64,000 bases of DNA from Chitinophaga sp. SYP-B3965 (lineage in GTDB: Bacteria; Bacteroidota; Bacteroidia; Chitinophagales; Chitinophagaceae), in the NCBI RefSeq assembly GCF_009647655.1, contig NZ_WJFD01000001.1, positions 1,240,001 to 1,304,000 of the forward strand. Reading direction: 5' to 3'. Shown one piece after another: positions 52,908-60,073 of this stretch. The notes under the pieces were generated by a model. That model did no database searches. It had not been told where the DNA came from and worked only from the letters and a program-made list of their open reading frames with translations. A program made the position numbers and the translations under genes. Position 1 is the first letter of the stretch, and every line of letters starts with the position of its first letter.

Positions 52908-52940
52908 GGGTGGCGGGTCTACAGCCAAGTTCTTCAACTC

Positions 52941-53594
52941 ATGACTAATATTATTTGTTCCTGGAGCGGCGGTAAAGATAGCTGCTTCGCACTCATGCAG
53001 GCTGTGCAACAGGGTTATCGCCCGGTTGCCCTCCTGAATGTGATGAATGAAAATGGCCAGATCTCCCGATCTCATGGGCTTCCTGCTTCCATTCTTTCCC
53101 AACAGGCTGCGGCCATTGGTTTACCACTTGCTACCATTGCCAGTTCCTGGCAGGATTATGAAACTAATTTTATTACCCGGTTAACCGCCCTTGGACAGGA
53201 ATATGCTGCTTCCGCCGCTGTGTTTGGGGATATCGATCTGCAGGCGCATCGCGACTGGGAAGAGAAGGTTTGTGCTGCGGCAGGGTTGAAAGCCATTTTA
53301 CCGCTCTGGCAATTGGAACGTAAATTGCTGGTTTACCGGATGTTAACGGAGGGGATCAAATGTATGATCGTATCCTGTAACACTCATTTGGGAGAGGAAT
53401 TCCTGGGCCGGATCATGGATGATGTACTGATCTATGAGCTGGAGGAGAAGGGAGTTGATGTTTGCGGGGAGAATGGGGAGTTTCATACAGTGGTGGTGGA
53501 TTGCCCTCTTTTTTCGGTACCGGTGGAGTTGCCGGCGTTTACAAAGGTGAGGCATGAGAATTACTGGTTTCTTCAATGGATGGACGAAGGATGA
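52941..53594 (+). CDS. Dph6-like ATP pyrophosphatase (diphthine--ammonia ligase family)
   Basis: The 217-residue protein has the PP-loop SWSGGKDSCFAL at residues ~7-18 and the family motif CGENGEFHTVV near the C-terminus, with FGDIDLQAHRDWEE and LLVYRMLTEGIKC between. In archaea and eukaryotes this family completes diphthamide on EF-2. Bacteria have no diphthamide, so the enzyme must adenylate another substrate, which is unknown. It follows lepA by 33 bp on the same strand. Confidence 0.85.
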   Translation: MTNIICSWSGGKDSCFALMQAVQQGYRPVALLNVMNENGQISRSHGLPASILSQQAAAIGLPLATIASSWQDYETNFITRLTALGQEYAASAAVFGDIDLQAHRDWEEKVCAAAGLKAILPLWQLERKLLVYRMLTEGIKCMIVSCNTHLGEEFLGRIMDDVLIYELEEKGVDVCGENGEFHTVVVDCPLFSVPVELPAFTKVRHENYWFLQWMDEG

Positions 53595-53685
53595 GAGGAG
53601 GATGGTAGAAGGACTATCGAATGTTGACCCTATCTTGAGCCTATGTCAAGCCTTTCCGTACCCTTTCCGTCACCTATCCGGGCCA

Positions 53686-53724
53686 TTAAAAAAGCCGTTC
53701 CAATATTGCTACTGAAACGGCTAA
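53686..53724 (-). terminator. Terminator of the manA-side membrane-protein gene
   Basis: On the minus strand AGCCGTT and AACGGCT pair (53693-53699 with 53716-53722) and are followed by TTTTTT. The 16-nt loop is large. It lies between convergent genes. Confidence 0.7.
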
Positions 53725-53744
53725 TATTTTTAGATCTCTTCTTT

Positions 53745-54326
53745 TTACGCTAATTGCGGCTGTTTTACGAATACAGGCTTCAGTAAAGCATATGCTCCAA
53801 AAAGCACGCCACTGTAAAACACATTACCCATTACGGTATTCAGGGCAAAGCTACCAAACAGGTCATTCTTATAGAAAGGAATGGCGGACAGGTAGCAGGT
53901 CATCAGGCCGCTGAAAGTGTGTGGGTACATGTCCCTGAAAAGGAAAGTGCCCAGGTTGGATAAGAGGAAGAACATAACTCCTACACAAATAGAAGCGAGG
54001 AGGATGTTACCGGCATTTGCTTTTTTGATACGGGTACCGATGAAGGTGGTCAGTACGAAAGCGAAATAAACGAAGAACATTTCTCCGCCATAGAAGCCCT
54101 GGATGTCTGTGAACAGTTCAAAGAACACATCACTGAGGAAAAGAGCCGCCAGTGGAACGATGTATGCGTAACGCTTATCCTTAAATACCACACCTGCAAA
54201 CAGTGCACCGGCACCAATTGCTGTGAAGTTGTAGATCTGCATAGAATTGGTGATCAACCGTCCGAGGATGGTCAGAAAAATAAGGCCTGCGATCAGGAGT
54301 ACTTTAGATGTAGTTTCTTTCTTCAT
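53745..54326 (-). CDS. Six-helix integral membrane protein (DUF6580-like putative transporter)
   Basis: Starting at the ATG at 54326 (MKKETTSKVLLIAGLIF) the protein is 193 residues with about six membrane helices, including FTAIGAGALFAGVVF and YIVPLAALFLSDVFFELFTDIQGFYGG. I recall a DUF6580 family of putative transport proteins with this pattern, resembling ECF-type substrate-binding S components, but cannot confirm it. The gene follows manA by 39 bp in the same direction and may be co-transcribed. Substrate unknown. Confidence 0.75.
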   Translation of the reverse strand: MKKETTSKVLLIAGLIFLTILGRLITNSMQIYNFTAIGAGALFAGVVFKDKRYAYIVPLAALFLSDVFFELFTDIQGFYGGEMFFVYFAFVLTTFIGTRIKKANAGNILLASICVGVMFFLLSNLGTFLFRDMYPHTFSGLMTCYLSAIPFYKNDLFGSFALNTVMGNVFYSGVLFGAYALLKPVFVKQPQLA

Positions 54327-54365
54327 GCAAGATGCTGCTTTTGTTGACAGCACAAATATAATCAA

Positions 54366-55577
54366 TTAAGGAATAGATGCTTTAAACACTGTTAATTCAG
54401 CCGTAGCTGTTAGGGAATAGGTTTCCCCGAAGGCGGCAAATATGGAAGTGCCCTTTTTCAATGGGAGTTCTCCGTTTACGGTGCCTTCCCCGCTTAATAC
54501 GATCCATGTTTCCGGAGCCTGGGCAGTGTGTTCATATATTTCTCCGGGCTGCAGTTTGATCTGGCTTACCACAAAATCAGGTGCAGGGGTGGGGTAGATG
54601 CGTTCCAGGCCATTGTGGATGGGCTCTCCTTTGAGGATGTTTGGATGTACTGCTTCGAAACGGGTGTGTTTCAATAGTTCCTCTACATCTATATGTTTGG
54701 GTGTGAGTCCGCCGCGTAATACGTTATCTGAGTTGGCCATCAATTCTGCATTCTGGCCTTCTAAATAAGCGTGGGGGATGCCTGCATCCTGGAATACGGC
54801 GTCTCCGGGTTTTACGTTGACGATATTGAAGAAGTAGATGGAAAAGATACCTCGGTCTAAACGGTTGAGACCTTCCGGATCATTGGCGATGGCGCGGGCT
54901 GTCCAGAAAGCAGGATCGCTTTTTTCTAATGTGCCGGCTGCGTAGGAGGGGAGTACCCTTTCTGCCAGGGGGCGGAGAAGGATGTTGATCTCTTCCTGGG
55001 GTAGTTCCATGACCGCTTTGTAGAGACCTTTGTAACCTTCTTTTTCAAAGATATTTGTGAATGACAGCAGTTCAGGCACAGTCTGTAATACTTCTTTGAG
55101 TTGAGCTTCCGGCAGGAAACCATGCAGCAACCAGAAGTCGCTCAGGGCTACCATGATCTCCGGTTTGTGATTGGCATCTTTATAATTACGGTTGGCTGCC
55201 GTAAGGGGAATACCCGCTTCGTTTTCCCTGGCGAATCCTTTTTCTGCTTCCGCTTTGGTGGGATGTACCTGGATAGAGAGCATGTCCTTCACGTCCAGGA
55301 TCTTAAACAGGTAAGGCAGTTGACCGAAACGTTTAGCAGCTTTCGCGCCCAGTCTTTCTTCCGGATTTTCTGCGATGTAGGTGCTCAATAACAATGGGCC
55401 TAATTCGGCCTCTATGGTAGATGGCGCACTCTGATGTGCTCCCATCCAATATTCCGCACTGGGTTGATCAGATACGGGCAATCCCAATAGTTGCGGGATG
55501 TAGGTGAAACCTCCCCAGGCATAATGTTGTACCTTGCCATTCAGGTAAAATAATTTCCGGTAGCTCATTGATTCCAT
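54366..55577 (-). CDS. manA: Mannose-6-phosphate isomerase, class I
   Basis: A 403-residue type I phosphomannose isomerase that interconverts fructose-6-P and mannose-6-P. Conserved features are KVQHYAWGG at the N-terminus, the zinc-binding QVHPTKAEAE and NHKPEIMVAL, the active-site GIPHAYLEGQNAELMANSDNVLRGG-type region, and a C-terminal beta domain. The enzyme supplies mannose for glycan and nucleotide-sugar synthesis. An ATG nine bases inside (55568, MSYRKLF) is an alternative start. Confidence 0.95.
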   Translation of the reverse strand: MESMSYRKLFYLNGKVQHYAWGGFTYIPQLLGLPVSDQPSAEYWMGAHQSAPSTIEAELGPLLLSTYIAENPEERLGAKAAKRFGQLPYLFKILDVKDMLSIQVHPTKAEAEKGFARENEAGIPLTAANRNYKDANHKPEIMVALSDFWLLHGFLPEAQLKEVLQTVPELLSFTNIFEKEGYKGLYKAVMELPQEEINILLRPLAERVLPSYAAGTLEKSDPAFWTARAIANDPEGLNRLDRGIFSIYFFNIVNVKPGDAVFQDAGIPHAYLEGQNAELMANSDNVLRGGLTPKHIDVEELLKHTRFEAVHPNILKGEPIHNGLERIYPTPAPDFVVSQIKLQPGEIYEHTAQAPETWIVLSGEGTVNGELPLKKGTSIFAAFGETYSLTATAELTVFKASIP

Positions 55578-55605
55578 TGTTAAGTTGTAAAAATAGAAAA
55601 ATCGA

Positions 55606-55950
55606 ATGGCTTCTCATCATGAAGTAGGGAAAAAGGGAGAACTATTAGCGGCTGACCATCTTCGGCTTAAAAATTACCAGGTGCTGCATACTAACTGGAC
55701 GTACGGAAACCTGGAATTGGATATTGTTGCCCGTTATCGTGGTGTGCTGATCTTTGTAGAGGTTAAGACGCGTAGCACACAATACTTTGGTATGCCGGAG
55801 GAATTTGTGCATGCGAATAAAGCGCAGTTGATCCGGCGGGCCGCAGATAAATATATGGATCAGTATGGATTGTTGCCGGAGGAGATCCGGTTTGATATTA
55901 TCGCGATCACTGTAGATAAAGAGATTGTGCATTTTGAAGATGCTTTCTAA
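55606..55950 (+). CDS. YraN family endonuclease-like protein (UPF0102)
   Basis: The 114-residue protein has the UPF0102 restriction-endonuclease-like core: GKKGELLAADHLRLKNYQVLHTNWTYGNLELDIVA, then LIFVEVKTRS (Asp/Glu-X-Lys nuclease motif) and ADKYMDQY. The family is thought to act on DNA, but its function is unproven. The gene is divergent from manA across 28 bp. Confidence 0.9.
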   Translation: MASHHEVGKKGELLAADHLRLKNYQVLHTNWTYGNLELDIVARYRGVLIFVEVKTRSTQYFGMPEEFVHANKAQLIRRAADKYMDQYGLLPEEIRFDIIAITVDKEIVHFEDAF

Positions 55951-56013
55951 CCCGCGCCGGGACTGCTTAACATCGTTTTAACAAATACGATTCCATACGG
56001 ATATAATTAGTTG

Positions 56014-56021
56014 TATATTTG
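56014..56021 (+). promoter_or_regulatory. -7 element of the orphan secretion-domain-like gene
   Basis: TATATTTG matches TAnnTTTG. It overlaps the TTG at 56011 that begins the longer open frame, arguing that translation starts downstream at 56086. Confidence 0.5.
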
Positions 56022-56085
56022 TGTATCCAATCAAATAATCGTCTCCTGTAAAGAACCGTCGTCGTCAATCCAAAAAAGGTTCTTT

Positions 56086-56367
56086 ATGTATATCTGGAGT
56101 TTAGTATTAACCATGCTCACAAATAATGTTGCGTTGCAGCAGCTTCCTTCTGTTGAGGGTACTGTTTGTATTCAGGTTCCTGTTATGGAGCAGCAGAAGG
56201 GTACGGTGCAATGTACTATTTATGATGAGCAGCAGGTGCCGGTTAGGATGATCCCTTTAGAGGGAGGGCATAAGTTGGGTGTGTATACTTTGCAGTTACG
56301 TACTCTGGCGGCTGGGAATTATGTGGTGAGTGTGCAGGATCTGCGGTTGTCTGTTAAATTGAAATAG
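56086..56367 (+). CDS. Small secreted protein resembling a stand-alone type IX secretion sorting domain
   Basis: The 94-residue protein (ATG at 56086) has a hydrophobic start (MYIWSLVLTMLTNNVALQ) and then a single beta-sandwich-like domain. VQCTIYDEQQVPVRMI, GVYTLQLRTLAAGNYVVSV and a final SVKLK follow the strand pattern of T9SS C-terminal sorting domains (D-x-G-x-V, L-x-x-G-x-Y, K-L-x-K). Normally that domain ends a large exported protein; here it stands alone after a short leader. It might be a decoy, a regulatory fragment, or a convergently similar fold. A terminator-rich region follows. Confidence 0.6.
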   Translation: MYIWSLVLTMLTNNVALQQLPSVEGTVCIQVPVMEQQKGTVQCTIYDEQQVPVRMIPLEGGHKLGVYTLQLRTLAAGNYVVSVQDLRLSVKLK

Positions 56368-56405
56368 TTAAGATTTTATAATAGAGTCATCCCCCCAAAC
56401 ATAGA

Positions 56406-56440
56406 TCCCCCGAGATAATCGGGGGACTTTGTATTTTAGG
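56406..56440 (+). terminator. Terminator of the orphan sorting-domain-like gene
   Basis: TCCCCCGA (56406-56413), loop GATAA, TCGGGGGA (56419-56426), then CTTTGTATTTT. Confidence 0.75.
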
Positions 56441-56441
56441 G

Positions 56442-56480
56442 AGTTTGCCGCGCTGCAAAGGGCGGAGTTTTTTTTCTTTT
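56442..56480 (+). repeat. Single dispersed copy of the 38-kb tandem-repeat core
   Basis: GAGTTTGCCGCGCTGCAAAG followed by GGCGGAG and an eight-T run differs from the 38316 core by one base in the core and keeps the T-tract, in the same orientation. Confidence 0.75.
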
Positions 56481-56501
56481 GAAGGGTTTGTGTTCTTCAA
56501 T

Positions 56502-56537
56502 AAAAAATCCACCGATAGATCGGTGGATTTTTTATTT
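56502..56537. terminator. Near-perfect palindromic bidirectional terminator
   Basis: AAAAAATCCACCGAT and ATCGGTGGATTTTTT are 15-base arms separated by AG. It has A/T tracts on both sides and lies between the plus gene ending at 56367 and convergent cdaA. Confidence 0.85.
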
Positions 56538-56642
56538 TATAAGGGGAGTTTTTTTATTTAGAGTATTCCTCAATTTATATAGGGGTGTTCTTCAAAAAAA
56601 ATCCCCCCCCACATTTATAGGGAATCTTGTATTTATAGCTTT

Positions 56643-57452
56643 CTAGTATCCATCTACCAATACCTCATACATCTTCACCTTTAACTCCTCCAGAGAAACA
56701 TTCTGTACCAGCTGGCCATCTTTGGCGTAAGAAACTGTGCCTCTTTCTTCTGAGACTATCAGTGCCAGGTTATCACTGTGTTCTGTGATCCCTACTGCTG
56801 AGCGGTGGCGCATGCCTATGCGGGTTGGAAGATTGGGATTTTCGGAGACAGGGAGGATCACTTTTGCGGCTAGTATTTTGTTGCCTACTATGATCAGGGC
56901 GCCGTCGTGTAGCGGGCTGTTCTTTTCGAAAATACTTTCTATCAGTTTGGCACTGATGTTTCCATCTATGGCGATGCTTGAAGCGGTATCAAATTTTACG
57001 CGGTAGGTGGTGGCGATTACGATAAGCGCACCTGTTTGTGTGGCCATCATGTGACCTATTGCTGTGATGATCTCGTTGATCATCAGTTCTTCTTCTTTAT
57101 AACTTTTAAAACGATCGGGGAGGAAGAGTTTTGTGAAGAAGCTGTCTTTGCTGAGAGGGGTTTTCTTTCCGAGCACTAACAGGAATTTTCTGATCTCTGG
57201 CTGGAAAATGATAATGATGGCTATTAATCCTACGTTGATGAAATTCTGCAGGATATTGGTTAGGATGGGCATTTGCAGCGAACGCACCAAGAAGTATGCG
57301 GCATACACCATCAATAAACCAATGAAAATATTAAAAGCCAGACTGCCTTTCAGCAACCGGTAAAGTTGGATCACCAGGAAAATTACAACCAAGAGGTCTA
57401 CAACATTCAGCCAACGAAACTCAAATCCATAAAATTGATATACATCCTTCAT
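56643..57452 (-). CDS. cdaA: Diadenylate cyclase, membrane-bound CdaA type
   Basis: The 269-residue enzyme makes c-di-AMP from two ATP. Three N-terminal membrane helices (LVVIFLVIQLYRLLKG and following) precede the DAC domain with LHDGALIIVGNKI (DGA motif ~181) and RHRSAVGITEHSD (RHR motif ~214), both catalytic. Length and layout match CdaA (DacA). c-di-AMP controls potassium and osmotic balance; two MscS channels are encoded elsewhere in this window. It is 16 bp downstream of folP in the same direction. Confidence 0.96.
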   Translation of the reverse strand: MKDVYQFYGFEFRWLNVVDLLVVIFLVIQLYRLLKGSLAFNIFIGLLMVYAAYFLVRSLQMPILTNILQNFINVGLIAIIIIFQPEIRKFLLVLGKKTPLSKDSFFTKLFLPDRFKSYKEEELMINEIITAIGHMMATQTGALIVIATTYRVKFDTASSIAIDGNISAKLIESIFEKNSPLHDGALIIVGNKILAAKVILPVSENPNLPTRIGMRHRSAVGITEHSDNLALIVSEERGTVSYAKDGQLVQNVSLEELKVKMYEVLVDGY

Positions 57453-57468
57453 ATCGACAAAAATAGCA

Positions 57469-58329
57469 TTAAATTGATTTCAGAAAAGATACAATACGTG
57501 TTGCTTCTACCGCTTCTTTTACATCATGCACTCTCAGGATAGCGGCTCCTTTTTGCAGGGCCAGTGTTTGCACTACAGTTGTACCATTTAATGCTTCGGA
57601 AGCAGAATTTCCTAACAGGCGGTAGATCATGGACTTCCGTGATACGCCTATTAAAATGGGTGTTTCCAGCATCTCAAAAACATCGAGGTTTTTCAACAGC
57701 TGGTAATTGTGTTCCAGCGTTTTACCAAAACCGAAACCTGGATCTATGATCACATCGGTAATACCTGCCTCCCGGCATTTGGCCACTTTTTGGATAAAAT
57801 AATCCAGTACCTCCTGGGAAACATTATTGTATTCAGGGTTTTGCTGCATATCTGCTGGCGTGCCCTGCATGTGCATGGCAATATAAGGCACCTGCAGTTT
57901 TGCCACGGTTTCCAGCATCAGCGGGTCCATATCGCCTGAGCTTACATCATTAATAATGGCAGCACCGGCCTGGATACATTTCTCCGCAACAGAGGCATGA
58001 TAGGTATCGATGGATAAAATGGCTTCCGGGAAATGATGCAGGATGCCATGGATAGCAGGTAATAAACGTTCCTGTTCTGTTGCAGCACCAACTTCCGGGG
58101 CACCGGGACGGGTACTTTGAGCTCCGATATCCAGCATCAGGGCTCCTTCTTCCAGCATATCGCCAGCACGGTCTATAATATGATGCAATTCCCGGGTACG
58201 GCTGTCCGCATAAAAAGAATCATCCGTTACATTAATGATCCCCATCACGGCAGGGCGGGAGAGGTTTATTAACTTTCCTTTACATCGGATCGTAAAATCT
58301 TTGCGTAATAATGTATTTTTGAAACTCAT
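57469..58329 (-). CDS. folP: Dihydropteroate synthase
   Basis: The 286-residue enzyme joins dihydropterin pyrophosphate to p-aminobenzoate in folate synthesis. Key motifs are VMGIINVTDDSFYADS, DIGAQSTRPGA, LSIDTYHASVA, IINDVSSGDMD, VIIDPGFGFGKT and LIGVSRKSMI. I use the ATG at 58329 (MSFKN) over a TTG six bases upstream. It heads a folP-cdaA pair on the minus strand and is divergent from the DUF1599 gene. Confidence 0.96.
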   Translation of the reverse strand: MSFKNTLLRKDFTIRCKGKLINLSRPAVMGIINVTDDSFYADSRTRELHHIIDRAGDMLEEGALMLDIGAQSTRPGAPEVGAATEQERLLPAIHGILHHFPEAILSIDTYHASVAEKCIQAGAAIINDVSSGDMDPLMLETVAKLQVPYIAMHMQGTPADMQQNPEYNNVSQEVLDYFIQKVAKCREAGITDVIIDPGFGFGKTLEHNYQLLKNLDVFEMLETPILIGVSRKSMIYRLLGNSASEALNGTTVVQTLALQKGAAILRVHDVKEAVEATRIVSFLKSI

Positions 58330-58372
58330 TGACAATCAATTACGAATTAAGGATTACGAATTACGAATGATT
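58330..58372. repeat. AATTACGAATT low-complexity element
   Basis: CAATTACGAATTAAGGATTA followed by CGAATTACGAATGA lies in the folP-DUF1599 divergent region. The same TCAATTACGAATTAA stretch occurs upstream of lepA near 51056-51070. Confidence 0.6.
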
Positions 58373-58428
58373 AACAACAAATTTATCGTAAAAAAAGGCT
58401 TATTTCGTAATGACAATAGAAATAGATT

Positions 58429-58971
58429 ATGACTCAGGTACAATATGCGGAAGTAATAGCGGGCTGCAAGGATGTATTCATCAAGAAAACGAAGGATTAC
58501 GGTACATCCTGGCGGGTATTACGACCTATCTCTATTGTAGATCAGATCTTTATTAAGGCACAACGCATCCGTAACATCCAGGAGATCGGCCAGCAGAAAG
58601 TGGCGGACGATATCAACGGGGAATTTGCGGGGATCATCAATTACGGTGTTATTGCCCTGATCCAGATGGAGTTACCGGATGATCCCTATACTGATCTGCC
58701 GGTTGAAACAGTTTCCCGCCTGTACGATGAAAAGATCGCTTTCATCAAAGGGGTGATGGAAAACAAAAACCATGATTACGGAGAGGCCTGGCGGGATATG
58801 AGCCAGGAATCTTTTGTTGATCTTATCCTGACTAAGTTACTGCGCATCAAACAGATCCTCCGGAATGAAGGTAAAACACTTATTTCTGAAGGGATGGATG
58901 CCAACTATGTAGATATCGTGAACTATGCCGTATTTGCACTAATCCTGTCGAAAGAAAAAGAAGCATTATAA
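58429..58971 (+). CDS. DUF1599 protein with two tandem nucleotide-modification-like domains
   Basis: The 180-residue protein contains two similar halves. Half one (residues ~10-80) has FIKKTKDYGTSWRVLRPISIVDQIFIKAQRI and INYGVIALIQ. Half two (~105-178) has VMENKNHDYGEAWRDMSQESFVDLILTKLLRI and VNYAVFALIL. The KxxDYG...W...D..L.K..RI pattern is that of DUF1599, also called nucleotide modification associated domain 1, found in phages and Bacteroidota. The family's function is not established; a MazG-like all-alpha nucleotide role is possible (inference). It is followed 8 bp later by the DoxX-like gene. Confidence 0.85.
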   Translation: MTQVQYAEVIAGCKDVFIKKTKDYGTSWRVLRPISIVDQIFIKAQRIRNIQEIGQQKVADDINGEFAGIINYGVIALIQMELPDDPYTDLPVETVSRLYDEKIAFIKGVMENKNHDYGEAWRDMSQESFVDLILTKLLRIKQILRNEGKTLISEGMDANYVDIVNYAVFALILSKEKEAL

Positions 58972-58979
58972 TTTAACTT

Positions 58980-60071
58980 ATGAGACCAATCCTGATCCTA
59001 TTCCGCATTCTTGTAGGCGTACTTTTTATCTTTTCCGGACTTATCAAAGCGAATGACCCGTTGGGCCTCAGCTATAAGATGGATGAGTTCTTTGAGGTAC
59101 TGCACATGCATTTCCTTGTACCTTTTTCCCTGGCTTTTTCCCTGCTGATGAACGCTTTTGAGATCATCGCGGGTATTGCGGTGTTGCTGGGATACCGCAT
59201 GCGCATTTTCTCTTTCCTTTTATTATTACTGATCATCTTCTTCACTTTCCTTACGGGTTTTGCGCTTTTCAGCGGCCTGATCAGGGAATGCGGTTGTTTT
59301 GGTGACTGTATCAAATTAACAGCGGAACAATCTTTCTGGAAGGATATCATCCTGTTGGTGATGATCGTGGTGATCTTTATTTATCGCAACCGGATACAAC
59401 CATTGCTGGCAAAGAAACCAATGGCAGCTGTGATGATCCTGGCGGTATTGTTCCCCATCATCCTGCAATGGTATACTTTATCGCATTTACCGATCGTGGA
59501 TTGCCTTCCTTATAAAATAGGCAACAACATCACAGAGAAAATGAAACCGCCTCCAGGTTCAACACCTGATGTGATTCAAATGGTGCTGATCTATGAAAAG
59601 GATGGCAAACAACAGGAATATACAACGGAGAATTATCCATGGCAGGATTCAACCTGGAAGTATGTGGACCGTAAAGACAAACTGATCAAAAAAGGTAATG
59701 CGGAACCTGCTATCAAGGATTTCATCCTTACGGATTACGATGGCAATAACCAGAATAATGCTGTACTGAAAGAAAGTTTGCCTGTGTACCTCTTTATGGT
59801 GCTGGATGTTAAGAAAGCCGGTTCAGGTTGGGATAATAAACTGAAAGCCCTTGTGCAACAATTCAAAGAGGGCAAACTGGTGCTTTTTGGCATAACAAGT
59901 TCCACCAGAGCAGCTGTGGATGAATTCAAAGCGGCACATGGCTTACAGGATATTCAATTCCTGCAAATGGATGGTACAGCTATCAAAACTGCTGTAAGAA
60001 GCAATCCTGGTTTGATCTTACTGGATAAAGCCACTATCAAAGGCAAATGGCATTATAATGATATCCCATAA
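58980..60071 (+). CDS. BT_3928-family protein: DoxX-like membrane domain fused to thioredoxin-like domain
   Basis: The 363-residue protein starts with a DoxX/MauE-type four-helix membrane domain (FRILVGVLFIFSGLIKANDPLGLSYKMDEFF; LMNAFEIIAGIAVLLG) with the conserved RECGCFGDCIKL cysteines at ~108-116. A further helix and a periplasmic or membrane-edge thioredoxin-like domain follow (VYLFMVLDVKKAGSG; KLVLFGITSS; RSNPGLILLDKATIKGKW) without a CxxC redox pair. It may take part in quinone-linked redox or envelope homeostasis; unproven. It lies 8 bp after DUF1599 and 2 bp before the ABC permease gene. Confidence 0.85.
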   Translation: MRPILILFRILVGVLFIFSGLIKANDPLGLSYKMDEFFEVLHMHFLVPFSLAFSLLMNAFEIIAGIAVLLGYRMRIFSFLLLLLIIFFTFLTGFALFSGLIRECGCFGDCIKLTAEQSFWKDIILLVMIVVIFIYRNRIQPLLAKKPMAAVMILAVLFPIILQWYTLSHLPIVDCLPYKIGNNITEKMKPPPGSTPDVIQMVLIYEKDGKQQEYTTENYPWQDSTWKYVDRKDKLIKKGNAEPAIKDFILTDYDGNNQNNAVLKESLPVYLFMVLDVKKAGSGWDNKLKALVQQFKEGKLVLFGITSSTRAAVDEFKAAHGLQDIQFLQMDGTAIKTAVRSNPGLILLDKATIKGKWHYNDIP

Positions 60072-60073
60072 TT

